Below are positions 12,470-24,351 of a stretch of DNA of 64,000 bases, piece by piece. The stretch spans positions 186,001 to 250,000 of the forward strand of contig JAQJVL010000607.1 in assembly GCA_035578905.1 (NCBI GenBank), written 5' to 3'. Positions within the stretch are counted from its first letter, which is position 1, and the number at the start of each line of letters is the position of its first letter. The DNA comes from Stictocephala bisonia (lineage: Eukaryota; Arthropoda; Insecta; Hemiptera; Membracidae). The translations under genes were made by a program, and so were the position numbers. The notes below the pieces were generated by a model. That model saw nothing but the letters and a program-made list of their open reading frames with translations, made no database searches and was not told the DNA's origin.

Positions 12470-13660
12470 CTATCCGTAACAAAAGTTTGGAGACTCGAGT
12501 ATAGATGCTTACAAAAATTAAACTAACAAAGCTATGGTAATGGAATCCTCTTATATACTGTACATTGACTTTAAATATTATCACGTAGCCCTTCTCGGGC
12601 TGAGTAATTCTAAATAATGTAAATATTGTACATATATATTATGACAAATCCTTTTATTACAGGAATATTTATTTATTCATAAGACGCCGATCGTCAAGAT
12701 ATGGGCGAATATGGATTTCGATTGAGTGTGATGAGTGTAGATGAGCGAATGTAGTCATTGTTACAAACTAAGGCCGACTATTCCTTAGAAAGTGTCATTA
12801 ATTAATAGCCCAATGACAAATGAACAGCCTGTGGTTATCAGCTGATCCTTCTCAAAATGTATTGACTCTGATTGAGATCGAACTGACAACCTTTAGCACA
12901 TGAAGCTGGGATTGAACCAACTACGCTGCCGACCAATTTTTAATATAACCATTTTTAAACTTGCAATTGGAGGTCCACAGCTCTCATGAGAAAAAGTGAT
13001 GGGAAATTGAATAAAAATATTGAAAACCAAAAATATTACATTATCTTTTGTTATACGAACCTGGATGACAGCTGGACTGGCAGCGACTTGGCCACACTGC
13101 AGTCCCGCCGGACACGTTATTCACGGCTCAGTGCACATCGCTTTGCTATCAAATAAAAATCCCTACAAAATACACGATGGGCTGTAAAAGGTTAACATAG
13201 TATGTAGGTAAATATGTGAAATTAGCTTATTACAACAATGTCAAGTTCAACCTCGTCAGATCAGCCATTGCTTAGAAAAAGTTGTTTTATAGAATCTACA
13301 AGAACTTTTTTCTTGTAACTTTTTTCTTGTAAAAACTGAAAGAAAAATTTTGAAACTTTAATATAGTATTTTCAATATCATAACCAATCACGTATTAAAT
13401 TTTCATCAAGATATATGAACGGGTATTTAGTCAGCGATTTTCAAAAGTCAAGATTTGTTTGGAATTAGTGAAAAATCGTGTACTTTTTCGTTCTGTACGA
13501 AGTATAAATATGAAAAAAATACAACAAATTTGTTGTTGACACCTATCAACGCACAATAAAACAATGAAAATATTGGTACAGGTTCCATTACCATAGCTTT
13601 GTTAGTTTAATTTTTGTAATCATCCAAACTCGAGTCTCCAAACTTCTGTTATGGATAGCA
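12470..13660. mobile_element. non-autonomous DNA transposon with ~80-bp inverted repeats
   Basis: 12470-12547 (ctatccgtaac ... gctatggtaatggaa) is repeated in inverse orientation at 13581-13658, sharing the 20-base block agtttggagactcgagt plus an extended AT-rich part. The interior has no transposase frame but carries an inverted SINE at 12665-12935. No convincing target duplication was found, so the superfamily stays open. Confidence 0.75.
12665..12935 (-). repeat. second SINE, sharing the tail of the 3439 SINE
   Basis: On the minus strand it starts near 12935 with ggtcggcagcgtagttggtt (A-box-like), then gtcagttcgatctc (B-box-like T-arm). It ends with the tail attgggctattaat ... caatgactaca ... 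gatcggcgtctta that also ends the SINE at 3439-3940. Its head is not tRNA-Glu-like, so two SINE families appear to share one 3' tail, presumably recognised by the same LINE (inference). It is nested in the transposon at 12470-13660. Confidence 0.75.
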
Positions 13661-13682
13661 GGTCAGGAATTAATATATTAGG

Positions 13683-13960
13683 AGAGATAGGTCATCAGTA
13701 AACTTACCTTAGAAGACAAGTCCACTAAAACCACAGTAGTAATAAACAAAACAATAATCACATGTGCACAAATTTTCTGTACCACTGGCACTTACTTTAG
13801 GAGACTAGAGAGATAGCCCCCTCTCTACTTCAGGAGAGTAGAGAGATAACCCCCTCTCTTCCTACTCATCTGAAGAAAGTGCCAGTGGTACTGAAAACTT
13901 GTTTACTACTACTATGGTGTTAGTGGACTTGTCTTCTAAGGTAAGTTTCATCACCCCTAA
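13683..13960. mobile_element. palindromic MITE
   Basis: Terminal arms of about 65 bp (13683-13748 and 13893-13960) share a 29-bp perfect block beginning aaacttaccttagaagacaa. A second, inner stem pairs gtaccactggcac (13779-) with gtgccagtggtac (13880-). The central part holds two tandem purine-rich units (tagagagata ... ccccctctct). Related termini occur at 8529 and at 20026-20146. No coding capacity. Confidence 0.8.
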
Positions 13961-14756
13961 TGAACATACTAATCAATCATTTTACAACAAAACAAATGTT
14001 TGTGTGTCAATGTTTTCCCAGACAACACTAGACAAAAAATTGAATGTGATTTTTTAATCAATCTTCTGGATTTATTCAAAAAAGAAACAATTTTTAAAGA
14101 AGATAATTTTCAAAGTGAGATACCAGAAGATATAAAAAGGAAAAGTTTAAAAATGAAAAAGATATTATAACAGGATTAGCTAACACGTAGAGTGGTACTG
14201 ACCCACCCGTCCGCCCATACACGTACAGTTGTGAATCAATTGAATCACCGACTAGTGTATATTCTATTTCTTTGTTTTTAACAACTATACCACTATTTGA
14301 TTAGACAAAATATATTTTTAATTTATAATGGAAGAAAATGCTCGATAGTAAACCATCAGCAACTTGAACAAAAATAAGTAGTTTTAAATTTAAAAATAAC
14401 TCAGTTTATTATTTTTTTTATATGAAAATACTAAGTAATAATCCTAATTAATTTAATGTTGGAAGGTTTGCATTTTTTTTTTATTAATTAATTGCAAGTT
14501 TTATAAACATTTTAAAAAATATATGATAAAAGGTACATATTTTGAAGCAGACTCCTGGAGGCTAGATAAATGTATTACTGTTCAGAGAAAATAGAATGAA
14601 CAGAAATAAAAAAAAATTTATTTACATACCCTTAATAATGTTTAAAAGTAAAATTGTTCATATGTAAAGAAAGTTCTTTTCTAAAAAATGTGGATATTAA
14701 AACTGAAAATTTTCTTAAGCAATAGTTTTGTTATAAGAAAACATATTTTTAATATA

Positions 14757-16548
14757 CAATTGTTTCAAAACTCCCACTATAAACTTTGGGATATTATTGT
14801 TCCATAGATTAAAATAAGCCAAAACTAAATGTAAGTAATGTTCAGTCTCTTTTCGTCTATCTGTCTGTGTTTTTTATTTTAAAAATAATATTTTTAAAAT
14901 ACTCAGCCAAATTTTACCAAAATTAAATGAAACCTTTATTGTAATCAGATTTATTATTGAAAAAAGTTTGGTTAAGTTTACCTAGTAAATTTCAATATGG
15001 CGGCAATTTAAAATATTTAAATTATAATAACTCAAAAAGAATTAATTTTGTTAAAGAGTTACTAATGAAACTTTTTAAATACAGTTTTAAAAAGAAATTC
15101 AATGGTATATTATGTTATTGTACTGAATGACAAATAACTGAATTATTGAAAAATTAGATAGATCATACACATCCTGAGAGTCTTCAGTATGAGCTAACAG
15201 CTCAACAATGGATCAAATTTAATTTAAATAGATTAACCATTTGCACTCGAAAGGCCACTGGCAGTGTCCAGTTTCTACTCCTAGATAACTCGAATTAGTT
15301 GCTTTCGAACTGTCCTCCCATGTCGCACGGCTGCACCACCATCTTATGCTATGCGTCAGCCAGTTGTCACTGGGTCGGAATTTTTTTATTAACACTATGC
15401 TGATATAGCAAAATGGACATTAAAAACCCCATGTAATTTACATAACTTTGTTTTAATGAAAACTTTAAAACTACGTTGTACCACAATAACAGTTTAAGAG
15501 AAATGAATGGATATTTGTGAGTTTGTTTTGAGTAAGTCTCGGATATTATCTGATTGTAAGTCATCATTTCCCTCCATATTCACTAAATACTAAAATGCTA
15601 ACGTAACTGGAACTAAAAGACTAATATATAAATAATAAATTTTGAAAAATGTATGGCTATTTTATTACTTTGACAACTGATCACTTAGCAATACAAACAT
15701 TACATAGCGGCTTGCGAGCACTGAGGCAGAGAGGTTAGATCTTTGGTACATAACAGCTGACTAAAATAGTGGGAAACTGACAGACATTTAGTTCCAAAGT
15801 TTCTTAACAGGTTACACCACCTTACAGAGGAATAATATTGAAAAAGATATACTAAACGAGAACTGAATCGTGGTCACTGACAGTGGCCGTGCGAGTGTTC
15901 GCTGATTTTCACGCTGGCCACTCACAGTGGCCTTGCGATCTGGGAGGGCATTTACAACAACAAAAATTACAAGCCGTCACAGAAATGGCTGTGGCCACTC
16001 ACAGTGGCCATACGAACCCAAAGGACATTTCTTAATGGGCCCTCTCGAGTGCAAAGGGTTAATACATTTACATTAGACATACATTAACACATTTCAACTA
16101 ATTTGCTAGTTATTATTTAATTCATTGTTGATCTATTAGCTCATTCTGAAGAAACTCAGGACTGCAATTATTGCAATAATTCAGTTATTTGTTATTCAAT
16201 TTATCAATACATTTTTTTTACTGTCACTTAAAAAGTCACTTTTATAATTATTTAGTAAAATTAATACTTTTTGGAGTTATTATGATTAAATTTTAAAATG
16301 TCACCATTTTTAAATGTATTAGGCAAACTTAACCCCACACTTTTTCAATAGTAAATATAATTACAATAAAGGGTTTACTTCAGTTTGGATGATTATTTTG
16401 AAAAATAAAAGTGTTTTAATAAAAAAAACATACAGACAGACAGACAGTAAACTAAAAGAATAGACCATTACTTACAATTAATTTTTGGCTTATTTTGGTC
16501 TATGGAACAATATCCCAAATTTTGTAGCAAGAGTTTTGAAACACCCTG
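14757..16548. mobile_element. long-armed foldback element (CAGGGTG type), split by a TTAA MITE
   Basis: The right end is gagttttgaaacaccctg, flanked by TA. The left end caattgtttcaaaactc follows TA. The arms 14757-15230 and 16065-16548 are inverted copies along most of their ~475 bp; shared words are gggatattgttccatag, aaataactgaattattg and atgagcta. TA flanks and a CAGGGTG terminus suggest a Tc1/mariner-type MITE. The two arms are separated by the TTAA-flanked insert at 15233-16062. No transposase. Confidence 0.75.
15233..16062. mobile_element. TTAA-flanked (piggyBac-like) MITE
   Basis: The left edge is TTAA-CCATTTGCACTCGA and the right edge TCGAGTGCAAAGGG-TTAA, giving inverted ends CCmTTTGCACTCGA with TTAA target duplications, the insertion signature of piggyBac transposons. 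Inside are at least four near-palindromes of the type GGCCACTcACAGTGGCC (about 15267, 15872, 15915 and 15992). A 66-codon minus-strand frame (15367-15567) shows no recognisable transposase domain. A truncated relative lies at 49952-50390. Confidence 0.75.
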
Positions 16549-16559
16549 TATATTTGTAC

Positions 16560-19500
16560 ATAATTAGTACTTTGAATCAATCAGATAGAAGGAGGGTTAA
16601 GCAGGAGGGGTTTTCTGATTGGCTTAAAACTGAATTCGAACAATTGTAACAAAACCATTTTCATTACATTTTTAATCATTGCACAGTAAGTAAAGACTTA
16701 ACAATTGTTTAAAGAAACGTATCACAATACTTATTTGAATACTGAAAATTTAACTCTTGGGTTTAAATACCTAATTTCAGTTCTGAAACAACACTGAATA
16801 AAATATTCTGAATAATATAAAATAACAAGTACAATTGAGAAGTTTACTGTTTGTCTTTCACTCAAATATAATTTATCTGAAGAAATGTTTGATAACTATA
16901 TTTAATTTTAAATTACTTTCAGTTTTTGTGGATTTTTATATTTTTCAGACAAGTTACAGGTTATGAAAAAAATACATAAAAATAAAATTATTATTGGCGA
17001 TGATTATATTTTGGCCTTGCTCTGAGACAGTTTCAGTAATACAAGTCATGCATGTCTTATATATTGGAAAATGAGGGCTTACTTCTGTATTTATTAGAAG
17101 AAAATATATACCACACAATTTAATTTAATTTAAAATCAATTGTTTAATGAATAATGTTATCAAGAAGATGGTTTACTAGATAAATAAATTTCAAATGTAT
17201 TAACATTTTTGAGATAGTAATTTACAACTAACATCAATAATTAATACCTAACATATCACGATAAAACTGAGATTACCAAGTTAAGTTTTCTAATATAAGT
17301 GCTGCCAACATGAATTCCCTTGCCTCTGAGAGATGAGCTACAATTACCGCCACCACTAACGCGTTTCACCAGATACTCTTCACAAAAAAAGAGTAATGTT
17401 TATAAAGTAAACTAGTCATTATTTCTGAGTATATAAATGAAATTTAACAAAGACAATTTGTCTAAAAACAAAAATCATCATTCCAGAATTAAAATATATT
17501 TAATTCAAAATATATTTAAATATTTTAAAACTAAATCAATATTAATTAATATATTTTAATCAATTCAAAAACTAATAATTATTGTTGAATTGGTACAATT
17601 CAAAGTAACATTCAAATCATGGACAAAATCTTAAATGATTTTTTTTAAACCTAAATCTTAACAATGTCTGTTTTTCACTTGTTAATTAATAGTCTTTTAT
17701 GATAATACTTGGTTTTTATGTCTTTTAATTCAATAACTGTTTAATATGTCCTGTTAGTTAATTTAATTATGACTGTACATAACACTTGAGAGAAAAATAT
17801 TTAAACTGAATTTTTTAAAAACTAAATGTCTTATAATTTAATAGAAGAATACCCGTATGGCACAGTAAGCATTTGACATATTTTATGTAATAATTTAAAA
17901 CCTAAGAAAAACAATAATAATAATTAACATATTAAAAGATCAAACTAAAAGGTTACACGTTTTAATATTAGAGCTGTCATATAAAAATAGAATATAAAAA
18001 TAAACCATTAAAAAATTAAAAACTAAGTTTTTCGAAACATTTTGAAAATAAAAGAACAGCTTAACCAATATACAGCTAAATTAAATTGGTTCCGGCTCAA
18101 TAAAATAAATATATAAAAAACAATTAAAATTCACTTACATTTTTTCTGTTAAACCTAAGTACAACGTTTTAAGTACAGTTTTTATTTTTAACTTGTAACC
18201 ATATATTTTAAGCTTTGATATTAAAACTAACTCTACGAACAATACCTTTTAAAATAGTACATGTTATACAAATATACACCTTTTACAAATTTACAAAACT
18301 TAAAAATACCAGTACATTAATTACAGTAATTAAAAATGTTTTAAAATTGATTGAACTATTTATAAAATATTTGACATTTTTTTTAAATTTATTTTTAATG
18401 ATTACAAACATTTGTTGCTTCAGAACGTTATGTAGTACAATTACTAAAATTGTTGTACAAATAATTTAAAATGTTTAGTACTCTGATTTAAAGCGCTAAT
18501 TAGATGTTGTGCTTAGAACTGACTATTTCACAATAAATATTAAATATAAGAATTTAAATAACGTAATAAGACTATTGGAAAATGACATATTTAAGAAAAG
18601 TAACATTATTAAGGTTTATTGCACAAGTCACAACCAGGATTATCAGAGAACCTAACAAGTATTCGGTTTTCATTAATTATACTGAATTCATTGAGAAAAA
18701 TACCCTTAAATCTTCATAAATAGGTTAGCAAATAAATTCCTTACGTTGATTTTGAATATTTAAAATTTAATTTATTCATTCCGTTGCGCTGTAATGTAAA
18801 ATTATTCTCAAATTGACTAAAAACAGTGCATTATAATATATTTGTATGTATAATTGACTCTGAAAATATTTGATTTACTGAGCTGAATTGCAGGTTCAAC
18901 TTCTATTGAATTTACTGAAGTTTTAACCAATGATATCCTTCCTAATATAATAAGGCAATATTAAAAGACATGTTTACACAACTTGTCATATCATGTCAAT
19001 CAAAAAATCAAAATAGATAATGAACTATTTAAAAGTTGTGGAACCAAGTTTTTGCAGTATGACTTATTCTGTTATGATTAATGATCTAATTATATTTTTT
19101 ATAATTATAATGACTGTAACCGCATGAGTCTGATAACTGAACTAATGGTGATTACAGGCTAAATAGTATTCTCTATGTATTACATGTTTCACAAATAAAA
19201 ACATTTAATTCTGAATATTTGTTTACTAATCTGGAAACTTAAAGTTTTGATACATCTCCAAATATACAGTTTTTAACGTTTTAAAATGCAATCAATCTTA
19301 AAGTCATGTAGCACTAAAGAAAAAGTTTTTTAAAAGTTTTATTTTCTGCACCATTTGTAGTAAAACTAATTTGAAATGGCTATCTACGTTATTGATTCTA
19401 CAATAGGTTTAGAGCTTCCCGAACCATTAAAATATCATTTTAGCAAAATAATTTGATAAGAAAATTATGAAAAATTTGTCTAACATAAAATACAACCATC

Positions 19501-20020
19501 GTTACATGATAAGCTAGTTAAAAAATATGTATAATAAGTTAAAAAATAATTAACGGTCATAAAATATTTTATATTAATATTTAAAAAATATTTAGAAACT
19601 ATGCATATAAAAAAACTTATTTGATCAAGGAACAAGTGTTAGCAACATTCAATCATTAGTTTTAAAATAATGTTTTTATCAGTTTATTTTGTTAAAAAAT
19701 ATGTATATACATAAAAACAACTTAAACTTATACTTCAGTACTTTACCTACATACAGTATATACAAAATTATAACAAAAATACCACACAGTTTTATGTAAT
19801 TTTAAAAAAATATTCATTTATACTATATTTAATCACATTAATTAAGTCTGGAATTGCAGTTACACACTTTCATAACATGCACATTTCAATATGCGTTTCA
19901 AGTAAATTTACTTTAAATTCTTTTCAAACTCCCACAGTGTGAAAGTGATTTAAACACAAGACTTAGGGTTAATATAAAAAATATGGTGTTATGTTATAGA
20001 GAGGGCATTGTGTTTGAAAT
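16560..20020. other. AT-rich stretch, no gene or repeat end recognised
   Basis: About 3.4 kb of very AT-rich DNA. An 84-codon frame at 18215-18469 is made almost wholly of AT-rich codons (I, L, F, K, T) and lacks any domain, so it is treated as chance. Confidence 0.5.
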
Positions 20021-20025
20021 TAATG

Positions 20026-20146
20026 TAATAGGGGAGAGAGCATCGGAAAACTTACAAGTCAAAAACAAGACAGGGCACAAAACAATAATACATGTTTGTC
20101 AACTTATCTTCTCTTGTAAGTTTACTGATGCCGTTTTATGATAAAA
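20026..20146. mobile_element. short MITE, relative of the 13683 element
   Basis: The left edge agagcatcggaaaacttac and right edge gtaagtttactgatgccg are inverted copies. The core catcagtaaacttac is the same as in the MITE at 13683-13960. The element is only about 120 bp long. Confidence 0.6.
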
Positions 20147-20159
20147 ATATACCAGCTTT

Positions 20160-21702
20160 ACAGATTTAACTATTTCTGTCCCAAAATACAAAATGGCGCA
20201 TTGCTTGATTTTAACTTATGCAATATATCTGCACAGCCCAAGCTAATCAGTTGACTGTCTACCATGACGCGATAAGGCTGAGGAGTGTCATGCCTGCAGA
20301 TGACAGTATTTACTACGGTAAGATGGGAGCATTAAAAAATTATCTGAAACATAATCAATAGTTGGTTGTTATGATTTTATCTTAACATTATTTAGGGACT
20401 TGAAGAGTTTTTAGTCAGTAGAATGGCTGTAAGAAATTGTTACAATTTTGTAACAATTATGTTTTTAACACTGATTGGGTCAAAGGTCCAATGACACTGG
20501 CAAAATATTCCTATTTGAAACTACACAAATATTTATGTATCAAATAAAAACACATTAAGAGGGAAAAATAAAACTGTCAACAAGTGGATATAATCATTAT
20601 ATCGGTTAAAGAAAAACAAACCAAAAATGGATAATTCATGACACACTTGTTTATAATTCTTTATGAAATGCTCATAATTTTAATAGAAAGTGTTAATTTT
20701 AACCAAATAATTTCTAAAAACAATATTTATGGGTCTGTGGATTTCATAAACCAATTTTTTCATTTTGCACATTCATGCATAACATTTCCATGAATAAAAA
20801 CCCTTCCCAGGTGATACAAATTCAAACTAAACTACACTGTTGGATGTTAAAAAATACTTAAAAACTGAAAAGAATACCCATTTTATGTAAAGTATAAAAA
20901 CAGATCCTTAGTTACAGATTGGAGTACAAACCACCATTATATAAAAGTCGTTAGTCAAGTGTCTGCCTCAGTCAAAGACCAATGAAAGCACATGAATGGA
21001 CAGCCGCGTTGTAAAGGAAGAGATGTAATTCACATTATAATACACAGACAATTGGACGTTACACAGTTCTAAGACTAGATATTTTATGCTACATAACATT
21101 GAAATTCTTAAACAAATAAATAAACCTTTTTGTTGGTCAACTAACAATCTATGGCATAATCACCTCCCCCAGTCATATACACAGCTAATGAAATTGTCCT
21201 TATGTTTAAATTGAAAAGTATTTTGAATAGTTTTATTTAACAATTGAGTAGTGTCAATTCTTCTATAAAAGGTTAAAATAAATATTTTAGATTGAATCAA
21301 TCACAACATGTTGTATATAGAGGTTGTATATCAAATCCAACGTACATTACTTATATCTTTAACAGTATTCTATCAATAATAGAATTTACATAAATTTTCT
21401 TCTTATAACTATTATAAAGACTTAAATCACAACCGCTTTTATTACATTATTGTATGATGAATGTTTAAATATTGGTTCCGAAGTTAATTGAGTATATGTA
21501 GCACTCAAAATAAACCCATGGACAGTTTTATATCTAACTGCTTTAATGACAGTTTAATTTTGAATACCAACTTATAAAGGATTAAAAGTCTTAATATTAT
21601 ACTTACAATAAAACCATTACAAAATTACTAAAAATTAAAAGAATGTGACTTTTGTGCTTTTGTGAGATAACTTTACCGTGATATTCGACCACAGTGTTAC
21701 TA
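20160..21702 (-). other. Megf8: 3' flank / probable 3' UTR region of Megf8
   Basis: No coding sequence. The part just below 21703 should contain the 3' untranslated region of Megf8. The nearest minus-strand AATAAA that I see is at 21437-21443 (plus strand ttttatt), about 260 bp beyond the stop; another lies near 21225. The true cleavage site is unknown. Confidence 0.45.
21437..21443 (-). promoter_or_regulatory. candidate Megf8 polyadenylation signal
   Basis: Minus-strand AATAAAA, the closest canonical hexamer downstream of the Megf8 stop. AATAAA is frequent by chance in such AT-rich DNA, so this is only a candidate. Confidence 0.35.
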
Positions 21703-22176
21703 CTATGAATGGCTACTACGGCGCCGCAGGAACGCTCGGCTGTTTGTTGGATAAACTCTGGCAAGCAGTATCAATGTAGACGCTAAAGCCATTTTAACTG
21801 GCACATTGTTCCCTGGCAGCTTGACCAGTACAGTGGCTACAGCTGCAATGCCATCGTCTGTTGGCTCTATGGCGACTGGGCGGATATCACCTGCTGTGCG
21901 GCCACGACCACGCCCTCTCGGTCGATGTGGTGAGGTACGTCCTGCCTCCAGTATCATGGTAACTGAGGCAAATGGCCTCTTGGCCATATGCAACATCTCT
22001 ACGACATGCCTTCGACGTGCTCTTCGAACATCTGCCGCCTGCTTAGCTTTCCACGCAACAACACACGCAGCCAAGAAGAGAAAGAAGCAGGAGAAAAACA
22101 CAGAGAAAAATACAAACAAATCTATATGCAGCTGGTCTTGTCGGAAAAACACGGTTCCATATGCTGGTTGGCCAAC
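21703..22176 (-). CDS. Megf8: Megf8 last exon: transmembrane helix and cytoplasmic tail
   Basis: This exon encodes 157 residues and a TAG stop. The acceptor ctaacag precedes GTTGGCCAA, phase 0. Residues 10-16 (FFRQDQL) lead into a hydrophobic span of about 25 residues (18-42, F/L/V/C-rich), followed by a basic stop-transfer region (KAKQAADVRRARRRH). The tail contains MAKRPFA at 64-70, matching the conserved MASRPFA-type motif of MEGF8/Attractin tails, which in vertebrates recruits the E3 ligase MGRN1. Further on, EPTDDGIAAVATVLVKLPG matches the conserved C-terminal region of MEGF8. Vertebrate MEGF8 with MOSMO and MGRN1 lowers surface Smoothened and so dampens Hedgehog signalling; the same role in this organism is inference. 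Confidence 0.96.
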   Translation of the reverse strand, partial: VGQPAYGTVFFRQDQLHIDLFVFFSVFFSCFFLFLAACVVAWKAKQAADVRRARRRHVVEMLHMAKRPFASVTMILEAGRTSPHRPRGRGRGRTAGDIRPVAIEPTDDGIAAVATVLVKLPGNNVPVKMALASTLILLARVYPTNSRAFLRRRSSHS

Positions 22177-22519
22177 CTGTTAGAAACATTAAAAATATTT
22201 AAGTCTTGTATTTTCAAAAATTAAAACAATACGACAATGATTTATATCAAAACTAATTAGTTTTAAGAATAAATTTTATTAGGCAAAGAAATATTTTTTA
22301 TAACAATAAGGAAAGTATCTATGATTGTAATCTTTACTGTATTTTATTATATAATTCAGTATTTCTCACTTATTACTAAAGTACAATGTTACATAAAAAC
22401 CACTAAATTAATAACTAATTTCATTGACATTTTTCTTTTCATTTGTTGTATGATTCTTAGAGGGAATATTGAACTATGATTATTTATAACTAGAATTTAT
22501 GTTTTCCAGTGACAACTGC

Positions 22520-23312
22520 GTCAAGATGCTATCAACATTATTTACAAGATAACCAGACGTTTTGCCCATGCTGTGATGTGGAATCCTCAGTAGAATTGCT
22601 ATGACTGAAATTAGTGAATGACCTTCCAGCTATTATAACATGAGGTGAGGTGGGGACTGGTTTGGCAGGTATGCTGGAGAAACATGACCCACATGACTAT
22701 GTTTTGCAACTGTGACTTTTCCGTATCTTCATTCTTAGTATATGCCACAATTTCTTGATTGGCAGAAGAAAATCAATATCTCTTCCATTTTATTTAAATT
22801 TACTTAAAATGGGTTCCCATGTCTCCGTAAGCTGTATACTTTCAACCTTCTTTATAAATTATTCCTTCTTTTATATATTTCTATAGCTTTCCTTACATTT
22901 CTTGGGTAGCAATGAGGGGTGTTGGTAAGTACTTTAGTTTAATCAAATAAAATTCGAAGATTAGTTGTTTGCTATGTTTCGGAACTGGGACTTTTCCGTA
23001 TCTTCATTCTTAGTATGTCTTATATGTTCTTTAATCTTTGTGGAAATTAATCTCTTAGTTCTCCTATGTAGACTGACCCACAACTATGGAGTATCTCAAA
23101 TACTCCAGGCATAGCTAATGGAATTTTATCTTTGACTAGTCTCACAAAATTCTCTCCAGCATACCTGCCAAACCAGTCCCCACCCCACCACCTGTTATAA
23201 TAGGTGGAAGGTCATTCGATACTAAGACTCAGTGATACCAATGCTGATACTACATCACAGCATGGGATAAAGGTCTGGTTATCTTATAAATAATGTAAAT
23301 AGCAACTTGATG
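22520..23312 (-). mobile_element. Penelope-like element remnants in inverted arrangement
   Basis: Arms of about 160 bp (22520-22680 and 23153-23312) are inverted copies sharing aagataaccagac, catgctgtgatgt, aatgaccttcca and ggactggtttggcaggtatg. Between them lies a Penelope-like GIY-YIG fragment (next entry). The short coding end word KNEDTEKSQ is also present twice, in direct orientation (about 22705 and 22985). Penelope elements often carry such partial and inverted terminal duplications. It lies in the intron between the two last Megf8 exons. Confidence 0.7.
22961..23145 (-). pseudogene. Penelope-like GIY-YIG endonuclease fragment
   Basis: Read on the minus strand from 23145: RLVKDKIPLAMPGVFEI, then CGSVYIGE (a GIY-YIG type core, here VYIGE), then after a frameshift KRLISTKIKEHIRHTK and DTEKS. 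This is the order expected at the C-terminus of Penelope-like reverse transcriptases. The Arg of GIY-YIG enzymes falls in the RLISTKIKEH stretch. It is broken by a stop and frameshift at about 23055 and is a fragment only. It differs in sequence from the Penelope-like copy at 25462-26680. Confidence 0.75.
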
Positions 23313-23319
23313 TGGTTGT

Positions 23320-24137
23320 AACAAGAAAATATAAATTATAGTTATGACACTGGCCGCTTAACCTTAAGTTCTAAGATTATGATTATTTAAGCTTAGTATT
23401 TACTGAAACTATAAACAGAATCACCACTCATGTGAGTAAAGAAACAGGCAGAACATGTGTTTGACACCTAGAAATACAAATTATTATTGTGTGCACGATG
23501 TATTAGGAAAGCCCAGGAACATAAAACAACGGAAGACCATATTTACGTACTTGTAAAAAAAAAAAAAACTTGAAAAAGTGTTTATAGAGTGTGTGGTATT
23601 TAAAGGTTCATTATAAATGAAATTTGTCATGGTTAAGAACTTAAATTATTATTAGTACAAGGAAATTTCAATTGGTCAATATGACTTGGGGTGCGATGCA
23701 TCGAATCGACGAGTCAGTCGAAATTTCAATGCATCTACAGTGTCACAATGTAACATAAGAATTGATGAGTCAGTATATGTTGGGCTAAAATGGAGAATTA
23801 ATAAAATTCTAAATTATGGATTGTTAATTATTAAAAAATATCAACACAAACAGTACTTTCAAGCTTTTTAGTAGAAAATATTTTAAATTTAAATTGAGAA
23901 TTTTGATTAATTTTAATGTCTAAAAATAATGCATTTTTATATTTAATTTAAAAGTATACTATTAAGACATAAGTTATGTTATACATTAAGCTGTATTCTT
24001 CCCTGATTGTATTAAACTTTAATATGCATTTTAGTCAACCTCATCTACAGGGAAAACATTAATGGCTTTCCAGCAATAATTATTACTAATAGATACAAGA
24101 AAGTTATTTTCAATTATTTTGTATATTTGTTTCTTTT

Positions 24138-24196
<59 letters not shown>

Positions 24197-24350
24197 CTGT
24201 AACACATATTACATTTCGATGATTTTTACCAGTTACTATCTCACATTTCATACAATTATTGATATTTTAATTTAATAAAAGTGACTCGAACCCTGGACTT
24301 TCTTTATCAATAGTTTTTCAATCATTCTTTTACTAAATTATAAAAGCATA
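23320..24350. other. Megf8 intron sequence with (AT)n microsatellite
   Basis: No gene. It contains a 13-base A run at about 23557 and an uninterrupted (AT)n tract of about 54 bp at 24142-24195. A 61-codon frame at 23686 has no domain. Confidence 0.55.
24142..24195. repeat. (AT)n microsatellite
   Basis: About 27 perfect AT dinucleotides inside a Megf8 intron. Length polymorphism is likely. Confidence 0.95.
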
Positions 24351-24351
24351 C

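Noticed and set aside
18215..18469. 84-codon hydrophobic frame
   Set aside because: It consists of AT-rich codons only, with no family resemblance.
24284..24300. Minus-strand ccagggttcgagtcac resembling a tRNA T-arm
   Set aside because: No D-arm, anticodon arm or acceptor pairing could be found around it.
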